A DNA stretch of 64,000 bases from positions 1 to 64,000 of the forward strand of contig JAPPGF010000009.1 of assembly GCA_028875075.1 (NCBI GenBank), read 5' to 3'. Shown here piece by piece: positions 41,458 through 50,474 of the stretch. Made by a program: the position numbers and the translations under genes. The notes under the pieces were generated by a model that searched no databases, was not told the origin of the DNA, and saw only the letters and a list, made by a program, of their open reading frames with translations. The number at the start of each line of letters is the position of its first letter. Position 1 is the first letter of the stretch. This DNA comes from Gemmatimonadota bacterium. GTDB lineage: Bacteria > Gemmatimonadota > Gemmatimonadetes > Longimicrobiales > Gaopeijiaceae.

Positions 41458-43770
41458 CTAGGGTCCGTCGGAAGCCGGCATGCGGTAGCCGACCCCGCGC
41501 TCGGTGAAGATGTATTTCGGCTTCTTCACCTCGTCGCCGAGCTTGTGGCGGAGCTTCTTGACGGCGCTGCGCACCGGATGTGCGCTGCTCGCGCCATGCT
41601 CCCCCCAGACCTGGCGCAGGAGGGACTCGTACGTCGTCACCCCGCCCGCGTCGAGCGAGAGGGCACGCAGCAGCCCGTACTCGGTGGCCGTGAGGCGCAC
41701 GGGACGGCCGGCCACGGTGACCCGGCGCTTCTCGTAGTCGATGGCGAGGTCTCCGAGCCGGAAGGGCTCGCGTCCGGGTCCGGCTCGCCTGCGCAACGCC
41801 CCCTTGATGCGCGCCACGAGTTCGGCCGGCGAGAACGGCTTGACGATGTAGTCGGCGGCGCCGGCCTCGAGCGCCCTCGCGACGGTGTCGCCCCGCCCGT
41901 AGGCGGATATGAAGATCACCGGCAGGTCGGCGAGCGCCGGAAGCGTTTCCATCAGCGCGATGCCGTCGGTGCCGGGCAGCACGAGGTCCAGCAGGACAAG
42001 ACGGGGCCTCTTGGTCTCGACCAGGCGGGGTACCTCGCCCGGCTCGGTGGTGACGACCGGGGCGTAGCCCGCCGCCGCCAGCGCGGCGCGCACCTGGCGC
42101 AGCGAATTGGGATCGTCGTCCACCACGAGGATGGGTGTCCGCTCCGGGTCCCGTCTCTCCGGCGGGGAAGCGCTCGCCGAGGCGCGGGGCTCCGCTTCCG
42201 CCACGGGCAGCGTGAACGCCACGCGCGTGCCCCGGCCCGGCCCGCCGCTCTCGGCCCGGATCCGCCCTCCGTGCGCCTCCACGATCCCCTTGCAGATGAC
42301 GAGCCCCAGGCCGGACCCCCGGCCCCGGGGATCGGCGCCGGCGTGACGACTGAACAGGTGGGGGAGCGCGTCCGGCGCCACGCCCTCGCCTTCGTCGGCG
42401 ACCGAGACCTCGACGTGCGCGCCGTCGCGCGCCGCCGCCACCCGGATGGGCGAGGTCTCCGGCGAGTGGCGCGCGGCGTTGGCGAGGAGGTTGTCGAGCA
42501 CCTGCACGACGCGCCGCCCGTCGGCCATCACCGGGGGAAGGTCCGCCGGCAGGTCGACGACGACGGCGTGCCTACTGCCCCCGCCCGAGAACGCCGTGCG
42601 CGCCCGCTCGACGAGGGCGCTGAGCTCCTCGGGTGCGGCGTCCACGGGCAGCGCGCCCGCGCCGATCCGCCCCGCGTCCATCAGGTCGGTGATCAGCCCG
42701 TCCATGCGGTCGGCCTGCTCCTCGACGATGCGCAGGAACTGGCGCAGCTCCGCCCGGTCGGGGTCGCGCGAATCCCCGAGCGCCGTCGCTGCGGAGCCCT
42801 TGATGGCGGCGAGCGGCCCCCTGAGTTCGTGGCTCACGAGCCCCAGGAACTCCGCGCGCGAACGCTCGAGCGCCTCGAACGGGGCCAGGTCCTGGAGGGT
42901 CACCACGACCGTCTCGACCGCGCCCTCCCGGGAGCGGATCGGGGTCGCGTCGAGCAGGGTCCGGACGCTCCGCCCGTCGGGCAGCGAGAGCTCGACCTCC
43001 TCGGCCCGCACCCGCTCTGCGCTGCGGAGATCGGCGAGCGTGGCCTCTCGCCCGTCGCCGCGCCGGCAGGTCACCTCCTCCGCCAACCGTTCGATGGGGT
43101 GGCCGGGAGTGTGCAGCCCGGCCACGATGCGCTTCGCCTCCCGGTTGAAGGACGGCGGCGCGCCGCTCACGGCATCCAACACCACGACGCCGATGGGCGA
43201 CGTCTCGACCAGCGCCTCCAGGTCGGCCCTTGCGCGCCGCTCGTCGCGGTGCGCACGGGCGTGGGCGATGGCCGCCGCCGCCTGCTGCGCGAACAGCGCG
43301 AGCACCGCCTCGTCCCGCTCCGTGAACCCGCCCTCCTTCTCCGCGAGGAAGAAGCCGCCCACGGGCTCGTCCTGGTGACGCATCGGCGTGCCCAGCAGGG
43401 CCCGGCAGGGAAGCGGGAGCGGCGAACACCCGAGCGAGCGGGCGTAGGCCTCAAGGTCCGGCAGTCTTCGCGGCGTCGTGAGGTCGCGCAGGTGTTCGAA
43501 GAGCCGGAGCCCGTCGGGCCACTGGGCCAGCGTTCCGTGTTCCTCCGGCGTGAGGCCGGAGGTGACGAAGTCGAGGGGGCTCTCCGGAACGGCGGGCGCG
43601 TAGATGGCGCCGTAGCGGGCGCCGGTGAGCGCGCGCGCGCCCTCGAGGGCCTCGCGCAGCACCGTGTCTAGGTCGAGGCTCGCGCCGATGCGCACGATCG
43701 CCGCGATCACGGCGGAATCGCCCTCGCCCGGGTCTCGGGCCTCCAGTGCCGGTTCGTCGAAATCGTTCAA
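41458..43770 (-). CDS. One-chain two-component system: GAF-PAS-kinase-receiver-winged helix
   Basis: A 770-residue protein. In order: GAF (about 20-170), a PAS-like domain (about 185-295), HisKA with the phospho-His in LGLVSHELRGPL (near 314), HATPase (LDNLLANAARHS, DEGEGVAPD, GSGLGLVICKGIVEAHGG), a receiver domain with the acidic pocket VVDDD near 555, phospho-Asp in LVLLDLVLPG near 600 and the switch Lys in YIVKPFSP, and finally an OmpR-type winged helix (RLTATEYGLLRAL... YIFTERGVGYRMP). It thus can sense, phosphorylate itself and bind DNA in one chain. No membrane segment: a cytoplasmic sensor. Starts at a TTG with GGGAGG eight bases before. It is divergent from the promoter repeat at 43.9 kb. 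Confidence 0.88.
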   Translation of the reverse strand: MNDFDEPALEARDPGEGDSAVIAAIVRIGASLDLDTVLREALEGARALTGARYGAIYAPAVPESPLDFVTSGLTPEEHGTLAQWPDGLRLFEHLRDLTTPRRLPDLEAYARSLGCSPLPLPCRALLGTPMRHQDEPVGGFFLAEKEGGFTERDEAVLALFAQQAAAAIAHARAHRDERRARADLEALVETSPIGVVVLDAVSGAPPSFNREAKRIVAGLHTPGHPIERLAEEVTCRRGDGREATLADLRSAERVRAEEVELSLPDGRSVRTLLDATPIRSREGAVETVVVTLQDLAPFEALERSRAEFLGLVSHELRGPLAAIKGSAATALGDSRDPDRAELRQFLRIVEEQADRMDGLITDLMDAGRIGAGALPVDAAPEELSALVERARTAFSGGGSRHAVVVDLPADLPPVMADGRRVVQVLDNLLANAARHSPETSPIRVAAARDGAHVEVSVADEGEGVAPDALPHLFSRHAGADPRGRGSGLGLVICKGIVEAHGGRIRAESGGPGRGTRVAFTLPVAEAEPRASASASPPERRDPERTPILVVDDDPNSLRQVRAALAAAGYAPVVTTEPGEVPRLVETKRPRLVLLDLVLPGTDGIALMETLPALADLPVIFISAYGRGDTVARALEAGAADYIVKPFSPAELVARIKGALRRRAGPGREPFRLGDLAIDYEKRRVTVAGRPVRLTATEYGLLRALSLDAGGVTTYESLLRQVWGEHGASSAHPVRSAVKKLRHKLGDEVKKPKYIFTERGVGYRMPASDGP

Positions 43771-44552
43771 CGCTCCATCCTCCCTCGGTTAACGCCGTGT
43801 GCCCGACCCGGCGATCCGCCCCCGGCGGTGCGGGCCAAGGTGTCATGGTGACACTGAAAACATGATAACTCGCAAAAAGGACATTCTCAAGTCATATAAA
43901 GAGGCCTTGTTGACCGTGCTCAAGCGTAATGCGAGACCTGTCCGTTCACAGTTCGCACGGCATTGTTGCGAGTCAGACACCTTGCAGGTATAATGCCCGC
44001 GTTACCGAGGGGACCGTTGAAGGGCAGGTGTCGTTCCCGGCATTTCTACGAGCCTCCGTGACTGCGGCCCCCCTGAGGCTGACCAGTCAGTCGCCGACAT
44101 CCTCCGGCCGCACGACGATGTAGCAGGAAAGCCGCAGGACCACATTCCGCGGTGGCGTCGCCTTGGTGGCCACACTCGCGCGTCCATGAGCAAGCGACGG
44201 GCTCCGCCGTCCGATGTGGACGGGTGGTTCGACCCCGAGCGGTCGAGGAACAGGACAGCGGGGACAGCAGCGAGGTTCTGCACCATGCGCAACGAAATAC
44301 CTGGGCGCCGTGCAAGAGCGTGTCGGGCCGGTATTGGACCGTGAGCGAGGATGATGCCGTCATGTGGCTGCTCCGCAGTGACTACACGCCACTGCCCGAG
44401 TTCTCCGACGCATTCGAGAACCTCGAGATCTAGGAGGTCGCACGTCCATCCACGAAAGGAGAACGCCAGGGATTCCAAGGTCGTTGGAGTGGTGTTGTTG
44501 AGTATCCAAGCCCGGTAGCCGGAGGACGTAGGCCGACACAGGGGGAGCGCGG
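43771..44552. other. Gap with orphan promoter and no intact gene
   Basis: Holds the AT-rich leader and promoter described separately (43861-43993). Downstream of that promoter there is no convincing gene: a 30-codon frame from 44031 ends at 44123, and a frame ending at 44433 has a protein-like tail (TVSEDDAVMWLLRSDY) but no start. A lost gene is likely. Confidence 0.4.
43966..43993 (+). promoter_or_regulatory. Strong sigma-70 promoter without a gene
   Basis: TTGCGA (43966-43971), a 17-base spacer and a perfect TATAAT (43988-43993). The 105 bases before it are AT-rich, and the whole block matches the layout and several sequence blocks of the promoter at 37157-37185. The same -35, spacing and the CAGGTAT around the -10 are shared. 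Confidence 0.6.
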
Positions 44553-44753
44553 ATGAGACGGGAACTCGAGAGCATAGGCATTGCCTTGCTGATCCTGCTG
44601 GCCGCTGCGCTGGTGGATTCTCAACTGGGAATCACCGTGTTCATGCTGGTGGGCTCATTCTGTGGCCTGGCCATCACGATCGCCCTGTGTCGCGATGCGC
44701 TTGAGCGGCGGCGGGACTGGAGGGGGCACAAGAGGAGGAAGGACAGGCTGTAG
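44553..44753 (+). CDS. Small two-helix membrane protein
   Basis: A 66-residue protein from an ATG with GGGGGAG five bases upstream. Two hydrophobic helices (IGIALLILLAAALVDS and ITVFMLVGSFCGLAITIALC) are followed by an Arg/Lys-rich cytoplasmic tail (RRRDWRGHKRRKDRL). No family is recognised. The good ribosome-binding site and helix pattern argue for a real gene; small size and lack of neighbours keep confidence moderate. Confidence 0.5.
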   Translation: MRRELESIGIALLILLAAALVDSQLGITVFMLVGSFCGLAITIALCRDALERRRDWRGHKRRKDRL

Positions 44754-45158
44754 AGGATTACCCGCTACACCGCGTCCGTGGAGGGCGAGGTCTCCACGAG
44801 CGAGACAACCGGAAGCCGGGCCGGAACGCTTGCTCCGTGGCTGGGCTTGTCCTGAACCATAGTGGCGCGGCTCCCACGGTTGCGTCGCCCGCTTCCCAAG
44901 CGTGTCCGACGCTGGCTCTGTTATTCGAATTCGGCGAGTGCGCCCGCGGCCTTGATCTGCCGGGGACTTGTCATGATCGCCATAGGGACAAGGGGGCTAG
45001 GGTGAGAGGGGATCGAAAGACCCGAAGACCAACTCTCCCGGTCAAGACACACCTAAGGCCCCCGACCCGCCTAGAATCGGGCAGCTAGAATGGACTTCCG
45101 CATACCGCTGGCTGGAGCGGCTGCTATGTTCCGCGCCGCGGCAGGGGAACTGCTGCTC
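44754..45158. other. Intergenic, no gene seen
   Basis: No recognisable gene or relic. Composition is mixed, becoming less GC-rich at 45000-45200 before the small acidic protein. Confidence 0.35.
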
Positions 45159-45182
45159 ATGCTTGCAGAAACGAGCAAGCAT
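45159..45182. repeat. Inverted repeat upstream of a small acidic protein
   Basis: ATGCTTGC (45159-45166) and GCAAGCAT (45175-45182) are exact complements separated by eight bases, giving a 24-base dyad that ends 34 bases before the ATG at 45217. The half-site spacing is what a dimeric helix-turn-helix regulator would contact, or the transcript could fold into a hairpin. Confidence 0.45.
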
Positions 45183-45216
45183 AACTTTGCAAGGCATCCT
45201 TGACGGGGAACAGGAG

Positions 45217-45399
45217 ATGACCGACACCACCGACCCGATCGTGAGATTCGTGACTGAAATGGCCGTGCACTGTGATGCAGAGCAGTTGGAAGAACTGATG
45301 GAAGCACTGGAAGCAATCCCTAGCGAGAGTCTGGAGGACCGAGAGGAGCGTCTTGTAAAGCTGGTGCAGGCAATCAGGTACGCCTTGGAGAACGACTGA
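45217..45399 (+). CDS. Small acidic helical protein of unknown function
   Basis: Sixty residues from an ATG with GGGGAACAGGAG immediately before it. The sequence (VRFVTEMAVHCDAEQLEELM, then EALEAIPSESLEDREERLV) predicts two or three amphipathic acidic helices and no signal peptide. The codon pattern is protein-like and less GC-biased than neighbours. I do not recognise the family. A dyad lies just upstream. Confidence 0.5.
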   Translation: MTDTTDPIVRFVTEMAVHCDAEQLEELMEALEAIPSESLEDREERLVKLVQAIRYALEND

Positions 45400-45692
45400 C
45401 CTGTTGGGCCACGATCGGGAGCGGGTGAGCACATCTCTCAGCGGGACCGACCGGGGGCTCTTGCTCCTGTCCCGCGCTCTCGAGGACTCGCTGGGGGAGG
45501 TTGCCGCGGAGCGAGCGGCGGCTGGAGCCCGGGCGGCCGTGAAGCGGGCGAGGCCGAAACCGGCGGCGGCGATCGTCCGGGTGGCGCTGGCGGCGGGCCT
45601 TGTGGGGGCGGGCCTGGCGGCGCCCTAGCGGGCGGGCGAGCGGGCCGGCGCGCGGGGGCCAGCCAGGAGGACGGATTGAGGCCAGACTTCGG

Positions 45693-46727
45693 ATGAGCAA
45701 GAAACGCTTGTTCGCCTTCATGGTCGGTCTGGCTGCCATGTCCGGCGCCGCATGCCGCACGAGCGTCGTCGATCCGGGGACGGCATCGTGCGCCCCTGCG
45801 AACGGCGAGCCGGTCAACTTCGGGTTCTACGCCTTTTTCGAGCCGGTGAGCTACAGCGAAGACTCGGACCCGGCCTCGCCGGGGTTCGCCAAGCACCTGG
45901 GCTACGAGGCCGATCTGCTTACGGCCCTCGAGGCGATCGAGGGAAACCGCCTTTTCTTCGCGCGTGAACCCATCGCCGACTGGCCAGGAATCTGGCTGCT
46001 TCCGGCAACGCCGGAGTTCGATATCGTCGGTGGCGGCATCACCATTCTGGAATCACGCACGCTGGACGCCGCGGGCCAGCGCGCCGTGGCGTTCACATCG
46101 GGCCATATCGCCTTCCGACAGTCCCTGCTGGTGAGATCGGAGGATGAGGAGCGCTTCGCCTCCTACGACAACCTGACCAACGACGTGCGCGTGGGGGTGC
46201 TCCGGGGCACGACCGGGGAGGCGCGGCTGCTCCAGATAGCCGGGATAGCGAACGGGGACGGCGTGCTCGCGCGCGGAGCGAGAATCGAGACGCCGAGCGG
46301 AGTGGTGGTTGCCGACGGCACCGCCCGCTACACGATCACGGCGGCGAGGGCATCCTCCGCGGTGGAGGGCAGGACGCACATCGTGCCGCCTTCGGACGGG
46401 ATGCCCCAAGTGATCTATCTGGGCGACGTGTCGGGCGAGGAGGAATTGCTGGCCGCCTTGGGCGACGGGACGATTGATGCCGTGGCCCGCGGTGAGATCG
46501 GCAACGGTGAAGCAGCACGGGCGTCCGACGATCGCTTCGTGGTGGCCGCGGTCGATTCCTTGGCCGAGTACGGCGGTTTCGCCCTCGACGCCGACAACGC
46601 GCCCATGCTGGCGTGCATCGACGAGAGGCTCGATTGGCTCACGGACCAGCGCCGGATCGGCTATCCCGAGTGGCGGACCGATCCCGGCGTCTTCCTCTCT
46701 CGCGCCGCCTTGTGGAACCGGGGGTGA
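45693..46727 (+). CDS. Substrate-binding lipoprotein of the SBP_bac_3 (amino acid) type
   Basis: About 344 residues. The N-terminus MSKKRLFAFMVGLAAMSGAAC looks like a lipoprotein signal with Cys at 21. The fold follows the polar-amino-acid receptor pattern: VNFGFYAFFEPVSYSED, a GYEADLLTALEAIEG helix, FDIVGGGITILESR, VAFTSGHIAFRQSLLVR and VRVGVLRGTTGEARL. Two extra beta segments (IVPPSDGMPQVIYLG) are unusual. No ABC permease or ATPase is adjacent. The ATG at 45693 is chosen because it starts the signal; the frame is open further back but is Arg/Gly-rich there. Confidence 0.78.
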   Translation: MSKKRLFAFMVGLAAMSGAACRTSVVDPGTASCAPANGEPVNFGFYAFFEPVSYSEDSDPASPGFAKHLGYEADLLTALEAIEGNRLFFAREPIADWPGIWLLPATPEFDIVGGGITILESRTLDAAGQRAVAFTSGHIAFRQSLLVRSEDEERFASYDNLTNDVRVGVLRGTTGEARLLQIAGIANGDGVLARGARIETPSGVVVADGTARYTITAARASSAVEGRTHIVPPSDGMPQVIYLGDVSGEEELLAALGDGTIDAVARGEIGNGEAARASDDRFVVAAVDSLAEYGGFALDADNAPMLACIDERLDWLTDQRRIGYPEWRTDPGVFLSRAALWNRG

Positions 46728-47007
46728 GTACCGACACGCAAGGCTCGTCCGTTGCCGAGAAGGAATTCTCGGCCACGTGGTGCCTTACCCTGACCCGCTC
46801 GGGCGCACCGCAGACGATTCCGTTGCGCTGGAGCGACGCCTGAGCCCACCCCTTCCGGGCCGGACGCACGAAGTCGGACTCCCCGATGTCAATGCACATT
46901 GACTGCGCGACCGCCAATTCCTTTCTTGGAAGGAATCGCGTCCGGGAGCGGATGCCCCGACAAGGATCCGGTCACCTGTCCAGGTTGGCCGAGTGGTGAC
47001 GAAAACG

Positions 47008-48591
47008 ATGACAAGACCAGCCATGATGAGCGCGATCCCACATCGACGTATGGCCACGGCCACGACCCTCGCCATAATTGCGCTCGCCGCCTGCGACCGC
47101 CCCGATCCCGCCCCCATCCCCGTCGTCGAGGCCACCATCGCCGGCGTCCAGGAGGCCATCTTCTCGGGCGCCACTACCTGCCGCATGGTCGTACAGGCCT
47201 ACCTCGACCGTATCGAGGCGTACGAGGACCGCATCAACGCGATCACGGTCGTCAACCCCGCCGCCCTCGCGCGTGCCGACGAACTCGACCGGGCCCTGGC
47301 CGCCGGCGAGCCGCCCGGCCCCCTCTTCTGCGTGCCGATGCTCGTCAAGGACAACTTCGACACCCACGACATGGTCACGACCGCGGGCTCGATCGCGCTG
47401 GCGAGCAGCATTCCCCCCGACGACGCCTTCATGGTCCGCCGCATCCGCGAGGCGGGCGCCGTCGTGCTCGCCAAGACCAACATGGCCGAGTGGGCCTTCA
47501 GCCCCCGCCAGTCCGTGAGCTCGTCCTTCGACACGACCCGCAACGCGTACGCCCTCGACCGCGTGCCGGCGGGTTCCAGCGGGGGCACCGCCTCGGGAGT
47601 CGCCGCCAATCTCGGCCTGATCGGGCTCGGCACCGACACCGGCAACTCGATCCGCGGACCATCGTCGCGCCTCGCGCTGGTCGGCATCCGCTCGACGATC
47701 GGGCTCACCAGCCGCGACGGCGTGGTGCCTCTCGCCCTCGATCGGGACATCGCCGGGCCAATGGGCCGCACCGTCGAGGACGTGGCGCGCGTCTTCAGCG
47801 TGGTGGTCGGACACGACCCCGCGGACCCCTATACCGAAGCCGGGCGCGGCCGCAGTGAAGACGACTACACGACCTTCCTCGACGCGGACGGCCTGCAGGG
47901 CGCCCGCATCGGCGTGCTGCGCGCCCTGGTCGACACCGAAGACGCCGATTCGGCCATCGTCGCCGTCTTCGAGCGCGCGCTCGAAGAACTCGCCGGGCTG
48001 GGCGCGGAGATCGTCGACCCCTTCGATTTCGACGTGCAGGCCCAGATCGAGCGCGAGAACATCTCCTGCCAGCGCTTCCGCTACGACATGCACGGTTATC
48101 TCGAATCGCTCGGCGACGCCGCTCCTATCACCGACGTCGTGCAGGTGCTCGAAACCGGCGAGTACTCCAGTCATGTCGAGGAGCGGCTGCGCCGAGCCGC
48201 GGATACGCCCTTGGACGTGCACCCTGCCGACTGGGATCCCCCCTGTCCCGACTACTTCGAAAACGAGGGGCGCCAGGCCTATCTCAACGACTTCGTGAGC
48301 GCCATGGACGCCGCCGGCCTCGACGCAGTCGTCTACCCGACCTGGCTCAGCCCGCCCGCGCACATCGACCGTGGCCGCGAGGAGTACAGCGGCGACAACT
48401 CCCGGGTCGTGGCCCCGCCGACGGGGACGCCGTCAATCACGGTGCCGATGGCCTTCACGGAAGACGTGCACCCCGCGGGGCTGCAGATCCTGGCGCGCCC
48501 GTACGCCGACGGCCTGCTGTTTCGGTATGCCTATGCCTACGAGCGGGGCACGCTCCACCGGCGCCCACCGGAGGGATTCCCGGAGCTCTAA
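47008..48591 (+). CDS. Secreted amidase-signature hydrolase (lipoprotein)
   Basis: About 527 residues. A lipoprotein signal (TTLAIIALAACDRP) precedes the amidase-signature domain: catalytic Lys in MLVKDNFDTHD (about 117), the Gly/Ser-rich core AGSSGGTASGVAANLGLIGL with the cis-Ser, and the nucleophile Ser in DTGNSIRGPSS. These enzymes hydrolyse amides (acetamide, peptide amides, Glu-tRNA amide relatives). The C-terminal half is normal. Start is uncertain: a GTG at 46993 and ATGs at 47008, 47023 and 47050 all precede the signal. Location outside the cytoplasm suggests scavenging of external amides. Confidence 0.85.
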   Translation: MTRPAMMSAIPHRRMATATTLAIIALAACDRPDPAPIPVVEATIAGVQEAIFSGATTCRMVVQAYLDRIEAYEDRINAITVVNPAALARADELDRALAAGEPPGPLFCVPMLVKDNFDTHDMVTTAGSIALASSIPPDDAFMVRRIREAGAVVLAKTNMAEWAFSPRQSVSSSFDTTRNAYALDRVPAGSSGGTASGVAANLGLIGLGTDTGNSIRGPSSRLALVGIRSTIGLTSRDGVVPLALDRDIAGPMGRTVEDVARVFSVVVGHDPADPYTEAGRGRSEDDYTTFLDADGLQGARIGVLRALVDTEDADSAIVAVFERALEELAGLGAEIVDPFDFDVQAQIERENISCQRFRYDMHGYLESLGDAAPITDVVQVLETGEYSSHVEERLRRAADTPLDVHPADWDPPCPDYFENEGRQAYLNDFVSAMDAAGLDAVVYPTWLSPPAHIDRGREEYSGDNSRVVAPPTGTPSITVPMAFTEDVHPAGLQILARPYADGLLFRYAYAYERGTLHRRPPEGFPEL

Positions 48592-48879
48592 AGCCGGCCT
48601 ATTGCTGCATATCTCTGGATCACACAAGAGATGTGCGCGGATCATCGCCCTCAAACTTGGGGCTGTTGCGCATACTGCCCGGACTGTCTCTTCCATGCCC
48701 TGAGGGAGTGTGGCTCCTGGACTCCCGGCGAGGGGGCCTAGCCGAGTTCCTCGACGATCATCGTCCCCTCTAAGGCGACGCGCTACATCGTGGCCGAATC
48801 AGGCCGCTGATCGATCTCGACGAGCGCGCGCGGGAACTTCCATCCTCCCGCAGCCGCGACACGGCCCGTGGTCCCGGCT
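48592..48879. other. Non-coding, possibly upstream IS debris
   Basis: Nothing clear. It adjoins the transposase relic to its right and probably includes unrecognisable parts of the same insertion. Confidence 0.3.
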
Positions 48880-49029
48880 CGACGACATCGAGCGGGTCTG
48901 TGGTTCAACAACCACTGCCTGCTCAAGCCTATCGGCCTCGTCCGTCCGGCCGAGTACGAGGAGGCCCACTACCGTGAACCGAACACTTCAGCGAACCTGG
49001 AGACACTCAGCACAGACGGTCTCCGATGA
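48880..49029 (+). pseudogene. IS3-family transposase C-terminal relic
   Basis: One frame reads LDDIERV up to 48897; a neighbouring frame continues with WFNNHCLLKPIGLVRPAEYE and then EAHYREPN to a TGA at 49027-49029. This is the end of an IS3-type integrase-core transposase (usual form: 'LDDVEYATLEWVDWFNHRRLLGPIGNIPPAEFEA.YY'). A frameshift and loss of the whole catalytic core show it is dead. No inverted terminal repeats were found. Confidence 0.6.
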
Positions 49030-49122
49030 GCCCGGCGCGGTTCACACCTCGACCCCACCTCCTTTGGGGCGGCGACAGCGGCTAGGATTCTCCCATGTCC
49101 GTGGACATGCGTAATTTCTAGG

Positions 49123-50226
49123 ATGCTACGCAGCGTGGTGCGGACTGTGCGCTATGCCCGGAGCTGGAAGAACGGCTCGGCGGTGTCACTCCACGAAATC
49201 AAGATCGAACGCGGTGGGACGAGCCTTCCCGCGACCTTCATTTCGCCCACGTCCTACCGCGGGGCGCTGCCCGGCTGGATCGTGTTGGGGGGCCTCACCC
49301 GCATGGGCCGCTTCCATCCGCAGCTCGTGCGCTTCGCGCACGCTCTGGCTGCGAGCGGGGCCGGTGTAATCGTTCCCGAGGTCCCGGAGTGGCGCGATCT
49401 CAGGCCTGCGCCGCGCGTCACAGTACCGACAGTCCGAGGGGCCGTGCACGCGCTCGATGCTCGTCCCGACGTCCGCGCCGGCAAGTTCGGGCTGATCGGC
49501 TTTTCCTTCGGCGGGCCTCAAGCGGCGATCGCGGCCAACCATGAGGAGTTGAGCGAACGGATCGCCGGTGTGGTCTCCTTCGGCGGCTACTGCGACATCG
49601 AGCGAACTCTCCGCTGCCAGCTTACCGGACTGCACGAGTGGGAGGGCGTAACCCGTCGCATCGATCCGGACCCGTACGGGCGCTGGGTGTTGGCGAGCAA
49701 CTACTTGACCGAGATACCCGGGTACGAGGATGCCGCCGACGTGGCCGCTGCCCTGCGTCGCCTGGCGTTGACTTCGAGCGAGCAGCGAGTGCCGGCGTGG
49801 GATCCGCGCCTTGACGTGCTCAAGGGTGAGCTTCGCGCCGGCCTGGCGCCACGCCGGCAGGCGCTCTTCGACCTGTTTGCGCCGTTGGCCGCGTCACCGG
49901 TGACCAGACGAGAAGAGAGCGAGAGGATGGCGATCGATCTGGCGGGGGCGTGCCGCCGGAGCGAGCCGCTGCTCGATCCCGCACCTGAACTCCGCCGGAT
50001 GCGCGTTCCCATTTATCTCTTTCACGGACGCAGCGACCGGCTCGTGCCTTACACCGAGAGCCTCCGCTTCAAGCAAGGTCTGTCCGACGGCCTCGCAGCC
50101 AACGTCACCGTGACCGGCCTGTTCGCACACACCGCGGACCACCGACCGTCATCCGTCCCCGCTCGGCTGCGCGAGGGACTGATCTTCTTTCGTGCCCTGC
50201 AGCGGATGCTCGACTCGGTGGGTTGA
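49123..50226 (+). CDS. Alpha/beta hydrolase (dienelactone-hydrolase-like)
   Basis: About 367 residues with an alpha/beta-hydrolase core: nucleophile elbow GLIGFSFGGPQAA with Ser near 128, an Asp in HGRSDRLVPYTES and a His in LFAHTADHRPS toward the end. The first 30 residues are basic with a hydrophobic start but no clean signal peptide. A helical insertion (about 170-280) forms a lid. Substrate unknown: ester or peptide hydrolysis is the general role. Cytoplasmic. No partner genes. Confidence 0.78.
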   Translation: MLRSVVRTVRYARSWKNGSAVSLHEIKIERGGTSLPATFISPTSYRGALPGWIVLGGLTRMGRFHPQLVRFAHALAASGAGVIVPEVPEWRDLRPAPRVTVPTVRGAVHALDARPDVRAGKFGLIGFSFGGPQAAIAANHEELSERIAGVVSFGGYCDIERTLRCQLTGLHEWEGVTRRIDPDPYGRWVLASNYLTEIPGYEDAADVAAALRRLALTSSEQRVPAWDPRLDVLKGELRAGLAPRRQALFDLFAPLAASPVTRREESERMAIDLAGACRRSEPLLDPAPELRRMRVPIYLFHGRSDRLVPYTESLRFKQGLSDGLAANVTVTGLFAHTADHRPSSVPARLREGLIFFRALQRMLDSVG

Positions 50227-50474
50227 GAGCCAGGGTCCGGGGGGACGGACGAGAGGACGGTGTGCAGTGGAGGGACTCCAGTCGCGGTCGGTCGCGAGGG
50301 AGCCTATCGGGAACAGTTCCTGGTCGTGCTCCGCCGACATCGACGGAATCGGCACCGACGCGGCTACGATCGAGCTCTAGCACACCCCCGTGCAGCTCTG
50401 GAAGATCAGCGTAGGCCTCACCACCGCCCTTGCCGAACGCATCGCTCGTGAATCTCACGAGGAGCGCATCCCAC

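Noticed and set aside
41545-43671. 708-residue plus-strand frame
   Set aside because: Antisense to the hybrid kinase, with Arg/Gly-rich shadow composition.
45404-45628. 74-residue frame after the small acidic protein
   Set aside because: Ala/Arg/Gly-rich with a TTG start and no ribosome-binding site; could not be separated from a GC-composition artefact.
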